A stretch of DNA of 64,000 nt from Neobacillus sp. FSL H8-0543 (GTDB taxonomy: Bacteria > Bacillota > Bacilli > Bacillales > Cytobacillaceae), in the NCBI RefSeq assembly GCF_038592905.1, contig NZ_CP151943.1:3174501-3238500 (forward strand), given 5' to 3'. Both the position numbers and the translations under genes were made by a program. The notes beneath the pieces are model-generated. The model was not told the DNA's origin and ran no database searches. It was given only the letters and a program-made list of their open reading frames with translations. This document shows positions 1 through 8,171 of this stretch, piece after piece (the stretch's first letter is position 1; each line of letters begins with the position of its first letter).

Positions 1-507
1 GGATTCAATGATTTTTGCTTCACTTTCCAACGTTGGTATAAAGCGAAGCGCGATAAACAAGGAATAAGCAATTCGATAAGGGATTTTTAAATGCTGTGTT
101 AAAGACAGTACCAAATCACGAGGATCGGTCGTTACCACAAATACAAGTGATGTCAAAAAGACGGTAATCATTCGAAAGGTGACGGCGGTCGCAAAGTCCA
201 CCGCCTCCTGATAAATTTCAATTGAGCCAATTGAAAATAGCACCTTACTGCCAGGTAAAAATAATAACTGTAAGATGAAGAACCCTAAACTGAATACCGC
301 TAGCAACCATATCCCTTTGATAATAAATTTAAAGCTTAATCGAGCAAGTAAATTGGCGACTAGAAAAACGGATGAAAATAGAATAAGGTGCGGGAGGGTA
401 GTGCTATAAATGAATGCCAATACTGAAACACAGAGCATCCACAGAATTTTATTTAGTGGGTCTACTTTGTGAAGAAAGGAGTTTCCCGGCTGATATTGAA
501 AGCTCAT
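1..507 (-). CDS. ECF transporter T component (EcfT/YkoC-like), partial
   Basis: Membrane subunit that couples the ATPases of an energy-coupling-factor importer to its substrate-binding S protein. The minus strand reads MSFQYQPGNSFLHKVDPLNK at its start, the usual EcfT amino end, then several hydrophobic segments and a LRFIPTLESEAK stretch. The gene runs off the left edge after 169 codons, so the carboxy-terminal coupling helices are not in view. Its ATG overlaps the stop of the upstream ATPase gene as ATGA, which implies translational coupling in one operon. Family assignment is firm; the substrate is not shown by this subunit. Confidence 0.85.
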   Translation of the reverse strand, partial: MSFQYQPGNSFLHKVDPLNKILWMLCVSVLAFIYSTTLPHLILFSSVFLVANLLARLSFKFIIKGIWLLAVFSLGFFILQLLFLPGSKVLFSIGSIEIYQEAVDFATAVTFRMITVFLTSLVFVVTTDPRDLVLSLTQHLKIPYRIAYSLFIALRFIPTLESEAKIIES

Positions 508-2243
508 ATGGCTTGTTCACCTACAAATCTCATCTCATTTTTAAATTGTTCAATCGTAATAATGCCTTGTTCAAGATGGTTTTTAGTTAATTTTTTCGCT
601 AAGGTTGAAACGGGTGGTTCAAGTAAGGATGCCTTCCGTAATAGCTCATCCTGGAGGAAAAGGTCACGGACGCTCCCATCATAGACCAACTCACTTGAAT
701 GCATAACTATCGCCTTTGTTGCCCATTTACAGACAAGGCGGATATCATGGGTAATCATGATAACGGTCTTACCCTGCTGATTCAGTTTGTGGCACAACTC
801 TAATAATTTGGTGGCACTAGCATAATCCTGCCCGGTTGTCGGTTCATCTAATATGACAATGTCTTGTCCAAGAATGAGCGAAGAGACCACACTTAAGCGA
901 CGTTTTTCTCCCCCACTTAGCATAAAGGGATTTTTTTCCTTGGAATCTACTAGATTAATAAGTTCTAAAGCACTTAGTCCTTTTTTTACAATCTCATCAG
1001 GCAATTTTTCATCCTTTTTCATTCCATTTCGAACCCGCAGACTATAAATCGTTTCGTCAAATACATTGTCTGTTACAAATTGATGTTCCGGGTTTTGAAA
1101 AACGAACCCGATTTGTTCGGACATTTCCAAAAGTGACTTCTTTGAAATATCCTGTCCGTTTACAAATACTTTCTTTTTCTTAGGCGGAAGGATCCCCATT
1201 AAATGTTTGATTAAGGTTGTTTTTCCAGAACCATTGGTTCCCAAGATGGCAACAAAATCGCCTTTTTTGATGGAAAAACTAACATTATTAAGCGCCTTTG
1301 TACCGTTTTTGTAGGTATAATCTAAATTTCGAACAGCGATGACTTCTTCACGGCTGGCTTCTTCTTGTATCACTGCTGTTTGTGAAGGCGTTGATTGCCA
1401 GAAACCCTTCATTTGGTTATAGGCAGAATGGATGGATATCGGGAATTCTTTAAAGTTAAAGCCATCCTCAGCTAATGAATAGGCTAATTCTGATACTTCA
1501 GGGATCCATAATCCTAAATCCATGAGTTTCTTTCCATCCTTTTGCAGGACTTCAAGTGGGGGAGCATCAGCAATGATTTGTCCTTGATCCATGACAACAA
1601 GTCTGTCAACAAGATGGATCAGGTCATCGATTTTACTTTCCACGACCACAATGGTATGCTGCTTTTCCTTGTGGATTTTCTCTAAAAGGTCAAAAATTTC
1701 TTTTGTCGCTTGTGGATCAAGGTTTGCCGTTGCATTATCAAATACTAAAATTTTCGGCTGCATCGATAGAATTGCCGCAACACCAACCTTTTGTTTTTGA
1801 CCGCCAGAAAGCTCAAATACTTTGCGATGTTCAAAGCCAGAAAGACTCACTTCGTTAAGTGAGTCCTTTACACGTTTTTTCACTTCAAAAGGATCGACCA
1901 TTAGATTTTCTGGGGCAAACGCTACTTCATCTTCTACATAAATATTGCATAGCTGTGCCTCGGGATCTTGGAAAACCATTCCGATACTACTTGCCATATC
2001 TTTTAGCTCTAATTCATAGACGTCTTTTCCATCTACAATGACTTCTCCCGCTAATTGGCCGCCAAGGACATTCGGAATAATCCCGTTAAATGTTTGGCAT
2101 AACGTTGTTTTACCAGCTCCACTTGGTCCTACAAGAAGGACAAACTCACCTGGTTTGACATGGAAGGACACGTCGTTGAGAACGGGACTTTCTTGGTTTT
2201 CATATGCATATGTTAAATTTTTAAGTTCAATGGCATAGGTCAT
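504..2243 (-). CDS. ECF transporter duplicated ATP-binding protein (YkoD-like)
   Basis: Energy module of the ECF importer: two ABC ATPase domains fused in one 579-residue chain. Domain 1 has Walker A at residues 39-47 (GPSGAGKTT), LSGGQ at 145-149 and a Walker B aspartate at 169. The catalytic glutamate after it is asparagine (VFDNATANLD), and the H-loop region reads VESKIDD with no histidine. Domain 2 is canonical: Walker A 335-343 (GTNGSGKTT), LSGGE 442-446, LDEPTTGQD with D466/E467, and MITHD. One catalytic site is therefore probably degenerate, as in many asymmetric ABC pairs. It lies between the S gene (14 bases away) and the T gene (ATGA overlap). Confidence 0.92.
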   Translation of the reverse strand: MTYAIELKNLTYAYENQESPVLNDVSFHVKPGEFVLLVGPSGAGKTTLCQTFNGIIPNVLGGQLAGEVIVDGKDVYELELKDMASSIGMVFQDPEAQLCNIYVEDEVAFAPENLMVDPFEVKKRVKDSLNEVSLSGFEHRKVFELSGGQKQKVGVAAILSMQPKILVFDNATANLDPQATKEIFDLLEKIHKEKQHTIVVVESKIDDLIHLVDRLVVMDQGQIIADAPPLEVLQKDGKKLMDLGLWIPEVSELAYSLAEDGFNFKEFPISIHSAYNQMKGFWQSTPSQTAVIQEEASREEVIAVRNLDYTYKNGTKALNNVSFSIKKGDFVAILGTNGSGKTTLIKHLMGILPPKKKKVFVNGQDISKKSLLEMSEQIGFVFQNPEHQFVTDNVFDETIYSLRVRNGMKKDEKLPDEIVKKGLSALELINLVDSKEKNPFMLSGGEKRRLSVVSSLILGQDIVILDEPTTGQDYASATKLLELCHKLNQQGKTVIMITHDIRLVCKWATKAIVMHSSELVYDGSVRDLFLQDELLRKASLLEPPVSTLAKKLTKNHLEQGIITIEQFKNEMRFVGEQAI

Positions 2244-2257
2244 TTAGGAACATCTCC

Positions 2258-2863
2258 TCAGGCAGATTTTTTCGTAGAAATGTTAAACCCATTTAAGATG
2301 CCCGTCTTCGATAAGGTATCTCCTAAAATCTTACTAATCCACCCTGAAAGAATGACTCCGCTTAGACAGCGAACAAGGAAAGCGGTAATCATAACCATAA
2401 CTCCCCAGTTGATATAGCCAAACCAGAATCCGGCGATGACAAACCAAATCGGCATTGAAGTAAAACCAGCAATGGATAAAGTAATAAAGTCATAGCGACG
2501 ATATTTGAAAAAGGCAAAGGCAACTTCGATTCCGACTCCATATGAAGAGGCGGCAACCATGGAAATTAAACCATTTGGATTTCCGGCAAGAATTTGGACA
2601 ACCCCACTAATAAGGCAAGTGACTAGAGCTGCACCAGGTTTTCTTATTATGTACATAGCCAATACACCATGAATTGTAAATAAGCCGATAATAACCGATG
2701 TTAAAATAGGTCCGCCCATCGCGGTTAAAACTTGATTTAATAATGCTACATAAGTCATAGCAATTCCATGAACGATAGCGAGAATGGCCATTAATACTAT
2801 ATCAAGTGTGCTAAGCCCTTTCTTCTGCTTCTTACCTTTATAAACTGCTGCTGTTGCTTCCAT
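2258..2863 (-). CDS. ECF transporter substrate-specificity (S) component, YkoE family
   Basis: Integral membrane protein of 201 residues that should bind the substrate of the ECF importer. It has a basic amino end (KGKKQKKG) and about six hydrophobic segments. It carries the YkoE-like stretch YIIRKPGAALVTCLISG and a following AGNPNG turn. YkoE proteins are known as thiamine or hydroxymethylpyrimidine S components, often under TPP riboswitches. Here the leader holds a purine aptamer instead, so the substrate may be a purine or related compound; that is inference. It is the first gene of the S-A-T operon, with an AAGGGGG ribosome site upstream of ATG. Confidence 0.85.
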   Translation of the reverse strand: MEATAAVYKGKKQKKGLSTLDIVLMAILAIVHGIAMTYVALLNQVLTAMGGPILTSVIIGLFTIHGVLAMYIIRKPGAALVTCLISGVVQILAGNPNGLISMVAASSYGVGIEVAFAFFKYRRYDFITLSIAGFTSMPIWFVIAGFWFGYINWGVMVMITAFLVRCLSGVILSGWISKILGDTLSKTGILNGFNISTKKSA

Positions 2864-2911
2864 TTTTCTTTTCCCCCTTGTTTTTTCTGCATACTCTCTC
2901 TGGTTGTTCCA

Positions 2912-2956
2912 AATAAAAAAGGTCTAGAAAAGTAGCATTTCTCTACCTTCCAGACC
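2912..2956 (-). terminator. Riboswitch-linked intrinsic terminator
   Basis: On the minus strand GGTCTGGAAGGTAG pairs with CTACTTTTCTAGACC (with G-U pairs) and is followed by TTTTTTATTT. It lies between the purine aptamer and the S-component gene. The bases 2956-2970 just before it are complementary to 3047-3061, which include the 3' strand of aptamer helix P1. That gives a plausible antiterminator, so ligand binding should favour termination. Confidence 0.85.
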
Positions 2957-3051
2957 TATAAAGTCAAAGTTATTTTAATATTTCTCACGTTAGATCACGA
3001 AAGAGAATATCAAATTTTAGCTACGGCCAAAAATGCCGAAACCATTACTTT

Positions 3052-3123
3052 AACTCATAGTCTAGTTCTTAATGGGAACTTAGGTAGAGACGCTCAGACC
3101 ATATTACCGAGCTTATATGAGTA
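3052..3123 (-). ncRNA. Purine riboswitch aptamer, guanine-type
   Basis: The minus strand matches the purine aptamer layout. P1 is formed by ACTCATA and TATGAGT. The 5' joining sequence is TATAAGC and the P2 loop reads GGTAATATGG. The J2/3 core is GTCTCTACC and P3 is CTAAGTTC with GAACTAG. The J3/1 segment is GACTATGAG. The specificity position (residue 74 in xpt numbering) reads C, which predicts guanine/hypoxanthine rather than adenine. A terminator follows about 95 bases downstream, so this is probably an off-switch for the ECF operon. Confidence 0.9.
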
Positions 3124-3145
3124 CGTATTTAATTATTACTATCAC

Positions 3146-3174
3146 AATATAACAAACTATAATTCTGTTTACAA
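3146..3174 (-). promoter_or_regulatory. Promoter of the riboswitch-ECF operon
   Basis: On the minus strand TTGTAA, a 17-base spacer and TATATT form a sigma-A-like promoter. Its predicted start falls a few bases before the purine aptamer. The remaining bases up to 3380 are AT-rich and hold no gene that I can see. Confidence 0.65.
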
Positions 3175-3380
3175 CAAAAAAGTGAACGTTTTTTAAAAAA
3201 AGTAAAAAATTGTTCGTGTTTTGCGTTGGTTAAATGCAAAATCATTATTGAAATCAGGGTTAAGTTACCTTTTTTGGAGATTGAAGAGTTTCTTTTCAAT
3301 GCAAGAAGCTGGGGCGGGGGGACCTATAGGAATGAGGGGATAGTCGGTTACTTACTAATTACAAAACTACTCATAGTAGT

Positions 3381-3923
3381 TTAAGAATATAGGGCGATAC
3401 CGACTAACCCTGAAAGTAAAATAATATAAACGGGGTTCCAGCGGAGTTTTAATAAGGCAAATAAGGATAATCCAAAGATAATCAAAGTGCTTATAGAACG
3501 AAAGGAAATCGCCAGTGTAATCAGGTTATTGGAAAGGGCAAAGCTTATTGCTGCAAAGATAATTAAACTTGTGACAATGGGCTTTAATCCATAAAACATA
3601 GATTCAACAACTGGATTATGATGTAACTTAATAAAAAAAGTAGCGACCGTAATAACCAAAATAATCGAGGGAAGCAGCATCGCGAGGGCAGAAACGATGG
3701 CTCCGTTAAGCCCGGCTGCGGAATAGCCAACTAGAATCGCACTATTGGCTGCGATGGGACCTGGAGACATTCCGGCAATAGCAATCATATTTGTTAAGCT
3801 TTCCGCAGACATCCATCCGTATTCTGTAGCTGCTGATTCAATAAAAGGCATCATCGCATATCCCCCGCCAAAGGAGACAAAGCCCATTAAAAAAAACGTT
3901 TGAAATAATTCCCATAATACCAT
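3381..3923 (-). CDS. Chromate transporter, second half (CHR family)
   Basis: Membrane protein of 180 residues, one of two half-size CHR proteins encoded side by side. It opens with LFQTFFLMGFVSFGGGYAMMPFIE, the CHR amino-terminal motif, and later shows AGMSPGPIAANSAILVGY. Short-chain CHR proteins function as pairs and are linked to chromate efflux. The partner gene ends 18 bases upstream on the same strand. In B. subtilis the equivalent pair is ywrA/ywrB. Transport of chromate itself is inferred from family only. Confidence 0.88.
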   Translation of the reverse strand: MVLWELFQTFFLMGFVSFGGGYAMMPFIESAATEYGWMSAESLTNMIAIAGMSPGPIAANSAILVGYSAAGLNGAIVSALAMLLPSIILVITVATFFIKLHHNPVVESMFYGLKPIVTSLIIFAAISFALSNNLITLAISFRSISTLIIFGLSLFALLKLRWNPVYIILLSGLVGIALYS

Positions 3924-3941
3924 TCTTATCTCTCCTTGTTC

Positions 3942-4565
3942 TTAGATGCCAGCGCCCATATAATAATCGGGATTGTTTGTCGGATCTTCTTCCTCTTTTT
4001 GTTTTAAATCGACGGTATAGCCGATTTTTCTTTTAATATGGACAATTATGATACCTATTAGAGCTCCAATCAGAATGGCAACTGCAGGATGGATGAAAAA
4101 TAATGAAGGAACCCCCAGGAGCACAATGAAGAATGTGGTTTTATCGACAATGGCTGTTTTGCCGATTTTGATTGCAGCATAAACAATGATGGCGACAATG
4201 GTCACTCTTATCGAGATAAAGGCTGCTTCTAACTTTGGATTATCTTGGATATGGAAATAGGATATCCCTAACAGTAAAACAATGATAAAAGTTGGCAACG
4301 AAACACCAATCATCGCTGCGAGTGCCCCTTTTTTTCCACCAATTCTGTGACCAATGAATGTTGCTGCGTTAACAGCAACTGCTCCTGGGATGGTTTGAGA
4401 TAAGGCAATGATTTCCGTAATATCGGTGCTTGTTAACCATTTCCTCCTTTCGACGATCTCCTTTACGATTAAAGGGATCATTGCATAGCCCCCGCCAAAC
4501 GTCACCGGACTAATCTTAAAAAAGGTCCAAAAAATTTGAAACAACATTCTCCACTTCACCTTCAT
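3942..4565 (-). CDS. Chromate transporter, first half (CHR family)
   Basis: 207-residue membrane protein and partner of the next gene. It begins with LFQIFWTFFKISPVTFGGGYAMIPLI, the CHR motif, and contains ALSQTIPGAVAVNAATFIG. About five to six hydrophobic segments follow, and the end is a charged cytoplasmic tail (LKQKEEEDPTNN). The two halves are transcribed together on the minus strand and are expected to form a heteromeric exporter. The start ATG is preceded by a purine-rich GAAAGAAGGAT. Confidence 0.88.
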   Translation of the reverse strand: MKVKWRMLFQIFWTFFKISPVTFGGGYAMIPLIVKEIVERRKWLTSTDITEIIALSQTIPGAVAVNAATFIGHRIGGKKGALAAMIGVSLPTFIIVLLLGISYFHIQDNPKLEAAFISIRVTIVAIIVYAAIKIGKTAIVDKTTFFIVLLGVPSLFFIHPAVAILIGALIGIIIVHIKRKIGYTVDLKQKEEEDPTNNPDYYMGAGI

Positions 4566-4720
4566 TTTTATCCTTCTTTCTCTCTATCTATCTATGTAAT
4601 GAAAACGGACATTTTAGTAAAAATCATCTACTAAACACTCTATATAATACGTTACCAAAAGAAGGTAGATGGGTAAATAGCAAGAAATGTAAGTTATAGG
4701 TCTTTTCGCAGTACCTTTTT

Positions 4721-4733
4721 GGTGCCTGTCACC
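4721..4733. repeat. Dispersed GGTGCCTGTCACC repeat, copy 1
   Basis: Exact 13-base copy of an imperfect palindrome, GGTGCCTGTCACC. Identical copies occur at 28629 and 35209, all between genes. A second small palindrome, GTGGACAGTGTCCAC, follows at about 4738. Function unknown. Confidence 0.7.
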
Positions 4734-4770
4734 GCTCGTGGACAGTGTCCACCTGAGGCGGACATTTTCT

Positions 4771-4810
4771 AAATAAAAATGCAAAAGGACCTCACTGGGG
4801 GTCCTTTTGC
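4771..4810 (-). terminator. Terminator after the LD-carboxypeptidase gene
   Basis: Perfect stem GCAAAAGGACC / GGTCCTTTTGC at 4781-4810. On the minus strand it is followed by ATTTTTATTT. Confidence 0.85.
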
Positions 4811-4839
4811 TGTTTTAATGCTCATCAATAACTAGTAAA

Positions 4840-5856
4840 TCAAGGGTGAAAATAGTGCCTAACAGATCCTTTTCCATCTTCGATTTCTACCTCTACGTAA
4901 GCACCATTGATAAAGGTAATTTGGGGTGGAATATGGCCGCAGTCTATGTCATAGATAATGGGAATTTCGAGTTATTCAGCAAGATCTTGATAAACATCCT
5001 CTACTGTATAGTTCTCTACAGGCATGTTGGCGGGACTTCGACCAAACATCAGGCCGGAGCAATGGTCGAACCAGCCGGCTAACTTCATCTGTACTAGTGT
5101 TCTTCGCAAGTCAGTCGTAGTCATATCACAGTTTTCAAAATACCAAATGAGTGGCTCTCCCTGGAGATGTTGTTTTCTAAAGTTTTGCACATCACCATAG
5201 GGTGTACCAATCAGATGTCTAATGATATCGATACAGCCGCCAAGTACGCGACCATTTAATTTCTCTCTCCGGTTTGAAATAGTTTTCCAAGAGGTTGGTT
5301 CGGTTAAATGAAAAACACAGGAAGTTGGATTATCGTGCTGCCATTCCTTTTGAAATTTTTCTGATGAATGCTGAAGGACAGATTCTCCCTTTTTCGTCGC
5401 TAAAACGGACTGCCACATGGCTGTTGTAGCATCCGAGAATTCTCCCCTTAAATCGATAAGATTGGTTCCATGGGCTGTGGCTATACCGGTCTTTAAGGTA
5501 ATGGCCAGCAATAACATGCTCGTATCTGAGTAGCCTAACACCCACTTGTTTTTAATATTTTCATAGTCAATATGTTCAAGAATCTCAAATAATAGCTCGC
5601 CGCCCCATGGTGGAATAATAATATCAATTTCATTGTTCGCCATCATCGCATTGAACTCGGCGGCACGTTTCACTGCTGGTGCTGATTTTGCTTTGCTTTG
5701 AGTCCAAACAGTCTCACCGCAGCTAGTCTGGTACCCTTCCTTCTCCAACCTACTACAAGCAAGTGTAACTAGTTTATGCAAGCCTGTCGGAACACCGGAT
5801 GATGGTGCAGTTACTCCAATAGTTGCTCCCATTTTTAAATGAGGATAAATAATCAT
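4840..5856 (-). pseudogene. LD-carboxypeptidase family (S66) gene with internal stop
   Basis: Homologue of muropeptide LD-carboxypeptidase / MccF-type serine peptidases. The reading frame starts MIIYPHLKMGATIGVTAPSS and includes IDIIIPPWGGELLFEILEHID and LGYSDTSMLLLA, where the GYSD serine is the expected nucleophile. After 294 residues it stops at a TAA (4972-4974). The same frame continues at once with LEIPIIYDIDCGHIPPQITF and ends at 4840. The stop most likely arose from CAA. The CGHIPPQ segment carries the family's catalytic histidine, so the truncated product should be inactive unless the stop is read through. Confidence 0.85.
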
Positions 5857-5953
5857 TGCAATCCCCCTAATAGCTTTTACATGATTTTATCAAAAGGATT
5901 AAAGTTAAACCATATGTTAAACTAAACTCATTGATTAATTTAGGAGAGATAAG

Positions 5954-6391
5954 ATGGAAAAAAAGTTAGATCATATTGGTATTGCTGTCCGCAATATTGA
6001 AAATAGCATTAATTTTTATGTGAATGTATTATCGGGAATCCTAATCGACCAGTACATAAGTGAGGCAATCGGCGTTGAAAGTGAAGTTGCGATACTGGAA
6101 GTTAATGGGGATCGGATTGAATTGTTGGCTCCAACTAACAATACCACCTCTCCAATTGCCCGTTTTATCAAACAAAAGGGGAAAGGCGTTCACCATATTG
6201 CATACCGGGTAGAAGATTTGGATCGGGCTTTAGTGGAACTTGAGCATCAAGGGATCCGAACGTTAGAAGGGACACTGCGAACGAATAAACACGGAAGACG
6301 GTTAATTTATCTGAATCCAGCGGATACAGAAGGCACAATCATTGAGTATTGTGATTACCCAACAAGTGTTCATTGTGTAAAGTTAGATTGA
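5954..6391 (+). CDS. mce: Methylmalonyl-CoA epimerase (VOC family)
   Basis: 145-residue vicinal-oxygen-chelate protein with two beta-alpha-beta modules. It shows LDHIGIAVRNIENSINFY (metal ligand H7), DRIELLAPTNNTTSPIARFI, GKGVHHIAYRVEDL (H81) and GTIIEYCDYP (E131), the signature pattern of methylmalonyl-CoA epimerase. The enzyme interconverts the R and S forms of methylmalonyl-CoA in propionate metabolism. In many Bacillaceae the gene sits beside the mutase or propionyl-CoA carboxylase genes; here it stands alone. A closely related VOC activity cannot be excluded. Confidence 0.85.
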   Translation: MEKKLDHIGIAVRNIENSINFYVNVLSGILIDQYISEAIGVESEVAILEVNGDRIELLAPTNNTTSPIARFIKQKGKGVHHIAYRVEDLDRALVELEHQGIRTLEGTLRTNKHGRRLIYLNPADTEGTIIEYCDYPTSVHCVKLD

Positions 6392-6516
6392 TTACCCATG
6401 AAAAAAGAATTCTTTTGCTATATAATGAACTCAAACTGCATAGATTACTAAGATGGATAAGTTATTTAGACAATATATAAGATTAAATTTCATTTGCAAC
6501 AGGAGGATTACGTAGA

Positions 6517-7380
6517 ATGTCATCACAAGGGACGTTTAATGGTGTCGGTGGAGCAGAACTTTTTTTTAGAGTGCTCGAACCATTAACAGCTCCAAAAGCA
6601 GCTATTATTTTAATACACGGACATGGCGACCATAGTGGCGGGCTTCAGAATATAAGCGAAAGCTTGGTCAAAAATAAATATATCGTTTATGCCTTTGATT
6701 TACGCGGGCATGGACAAAGCTCGGGAAAAAGGGGATTTATTCGGAGCTGGGATGAATTTAGAGGAGATTTGCATGAGTTTCGCAAGCTCGTTGCGCTAGA
6801 TCAACCAGAGCTTCCTTTGTATATTATAGGTCATAGTTTAGGTGGCTTGATTACCCTCGATTACTCACTTGATTACAGTGAGGGGATCGATGGAATTGTT
6901 GCGATATCGCCTGGCATCTCATATGAAGTAACACGGTTGGAAAAATTAGGGATTTCCTTAATGGGTAGGATTAAACCAGATTATAGTATTAATAAATCGG
7001 GAAACCTCCAACTTGTTGCGCGGGATTCTTCAAAGTTTACTAAATATTATTCTGACGTGTTGCGACATAATACGGTTACACCTGGTTTGGGACGTGGTTT
7101 GATTCAAGCAATATCACTTGTTTTAGAGCATCCGCAGTCACTTAAGTTGCCATTATTGCTGCAATACGGACTTGCTGATAAAATTACTCCGCCAACAAAG
7201 CTAAGACAATTCTTTAACTTAATTGCCTCAGAGGATAAACAGGCAATTGAGTATGCTTCTGCCAAGCATCGTCCGTTTGATGAAGTGGGCAAGAAAAAAT
7301 TCTTAGGGGATTTGGTCGGTTGGTTAGACCAACAGGTTGCTGAGAATCAACAGGTACTGTATAAAGTAGGTCGAATATAG
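6517..7380 (+). CDS. Alpha/beta hydrolase, monoacylglycerol lipase / lysophospholipase type
   Basis: 287-residue serine hydrolase. An oxyanion-hole stretch LIHGHGDHSGG lies near residues 33-42 and DLRGHGQSSGKRGFI at 61-75. The nucleophile elbow GHSLGG places S107. The acid D221 sits in YGLADKITPP and H251 in SAKHRPFDE. This is the Hydrolase_4 pattern of bacterial monoglyceride lipases. There is no signal peptide, so it is probably cytoplasmic and acts on acylglycerols or lysophospholipids. It has its own AGGAGG site and terminator. Confidence 0.85.
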   Translation: MSSQGTFNGVGGAELFFRVLEPLTAPKAAIILIHGHGDHSGGLQNISESLVKNKYIVYAFDLRGHGQSSGKRGFIRSWDEFRGDLHEFRKLVALDQPELPLYIIGHSLGGLITLDYSLDYSEGIDGIVAISPGISYEVTRLEKLGISLMGRIKPDYSINKSGNLQLVARDSSKFTKYYSDVLRHNTVTPGLGRGLIQAISLVLEHPQSLKLPLLLQYGLADKITPPTKLRQFFNLIASEDKQAIEYASAKHRPFDEVGKKKFLGDLVGWLDQQVAENQQVLYKVGRI

Positions 7381-7390
7381 AATGAAATAA

Positions 7391-7430
7391 ACCCCAATTT
7401 CCGTTGGGAACGGTATTGGGGTTTTTTTAT
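7391..7430 (+). terminator. Terminator after the lipase-like gene
   Basis: ACCCCAAT pairs with ATTGGGGT around the loop, followed by TTTTTTTATTT. Confidence 0.85.
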
Positions 7431-7626
7431 TTATGTATTTTTGCATTTCCTTCAAAGTCTTAACTACCATTGGAAAATAATCCGCATTGCATCTATGTGA
7501 AAGTCCGCTTCGATGTCTCTATTTTGTATTACCCTCATTTTTGTAAAATTTACTTTGCTAACATGTCAGATTGTGGAATTAGAGATATAATCAGTATAGA
7601 TAAGTGAAAAAGGAGAATTCCATCTT

Positions 7627-8118
7627 ATGTTTAGTTTCTTAAAAAGTTCTAAATTAAAAAAAGATGATTTAAAAGGCATTGCAAAATTAATGTATCAGGA
7701 TGTATCAGAGGACCCCTGGGATCAAGAAAACCTAAATAAAAGAAATTTAGACTTCACTATTGAAAGCATCCGTTATATTGATATGTATACGAAAAGATTA
7801 ATGAATACGGAGTTTGGTACTGAACTGTTAAATAATCATTTTGATAATTTTGTGACCCGATTAGGTGCGTATATTGGCGAGGTTATCAAAAATAATAGTA
7901 AGCAGGACTTTAACTGGTATGAGTCTGATTCTGTATACAATTATTCTCCTAATCTTAAAGGTGTGGATAGAGATACCAAATCACAAAGCGTTCTTTATTC
8001 TAAAAACAGGGATATTGTGATATTACCTTTGAATGAGGTATCGCAATTCTTGAAAGGTACTTCCTCATATAGCAATTTTCTTACATATGTTGAAGAAACG
8101 ATAAAGCAAAATTCTTAA
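7627..8118 (+). CDS. Uncharacterised protein, 163 aa
   Basis: I do not recognise the family. The protein is soluble, with no signal peptide or membrane segment, and rich in Asn, Asp and Lys. A helical stretch runs through about residues 14-90 (KKDDLKGIAKLMYQ, TIESIRYIDMYTKRLM), and LGAYIGEVIKNN sits near the middle. That stretch resembles motifs in small bacterial proteins that respond to, or neutralise, partners, but I cannot assign one. An AAGGAGAA ribosome site precedes the ATG. The next gene starts 53 bases downstream on the same strand, so co-transcription is possible. Confidence 0.7.
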   Translation: MFSFLKSSKLKKDDLKGIAKLMYQDVSEDPWDQENLNKRNLDFTIESIRYIDMYTKRLMNTEFGTELLNNHFDNFVTRLGAYIGEVIKNNSKQDFNWYESDSVYNYSPNLKGVDRDTKSQSVLYSKNRDIVILPLNEVSQFLKGTSSYSNFLTYVEETIKQNS

Positions 8119-8171
8119 ATACTGGTATCACGAAAATTCAAGGTGAAAAGTTTGTAACAAAGGAGACAAGT

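Noticed and set aside
2864..3174. TPP riboswitch, expected for a YkoE-type operon
   Set aside because: The conserved TPP core (CTGAGA, ACCTGATC) is absent; the sequence fits the purine aptamer instead.
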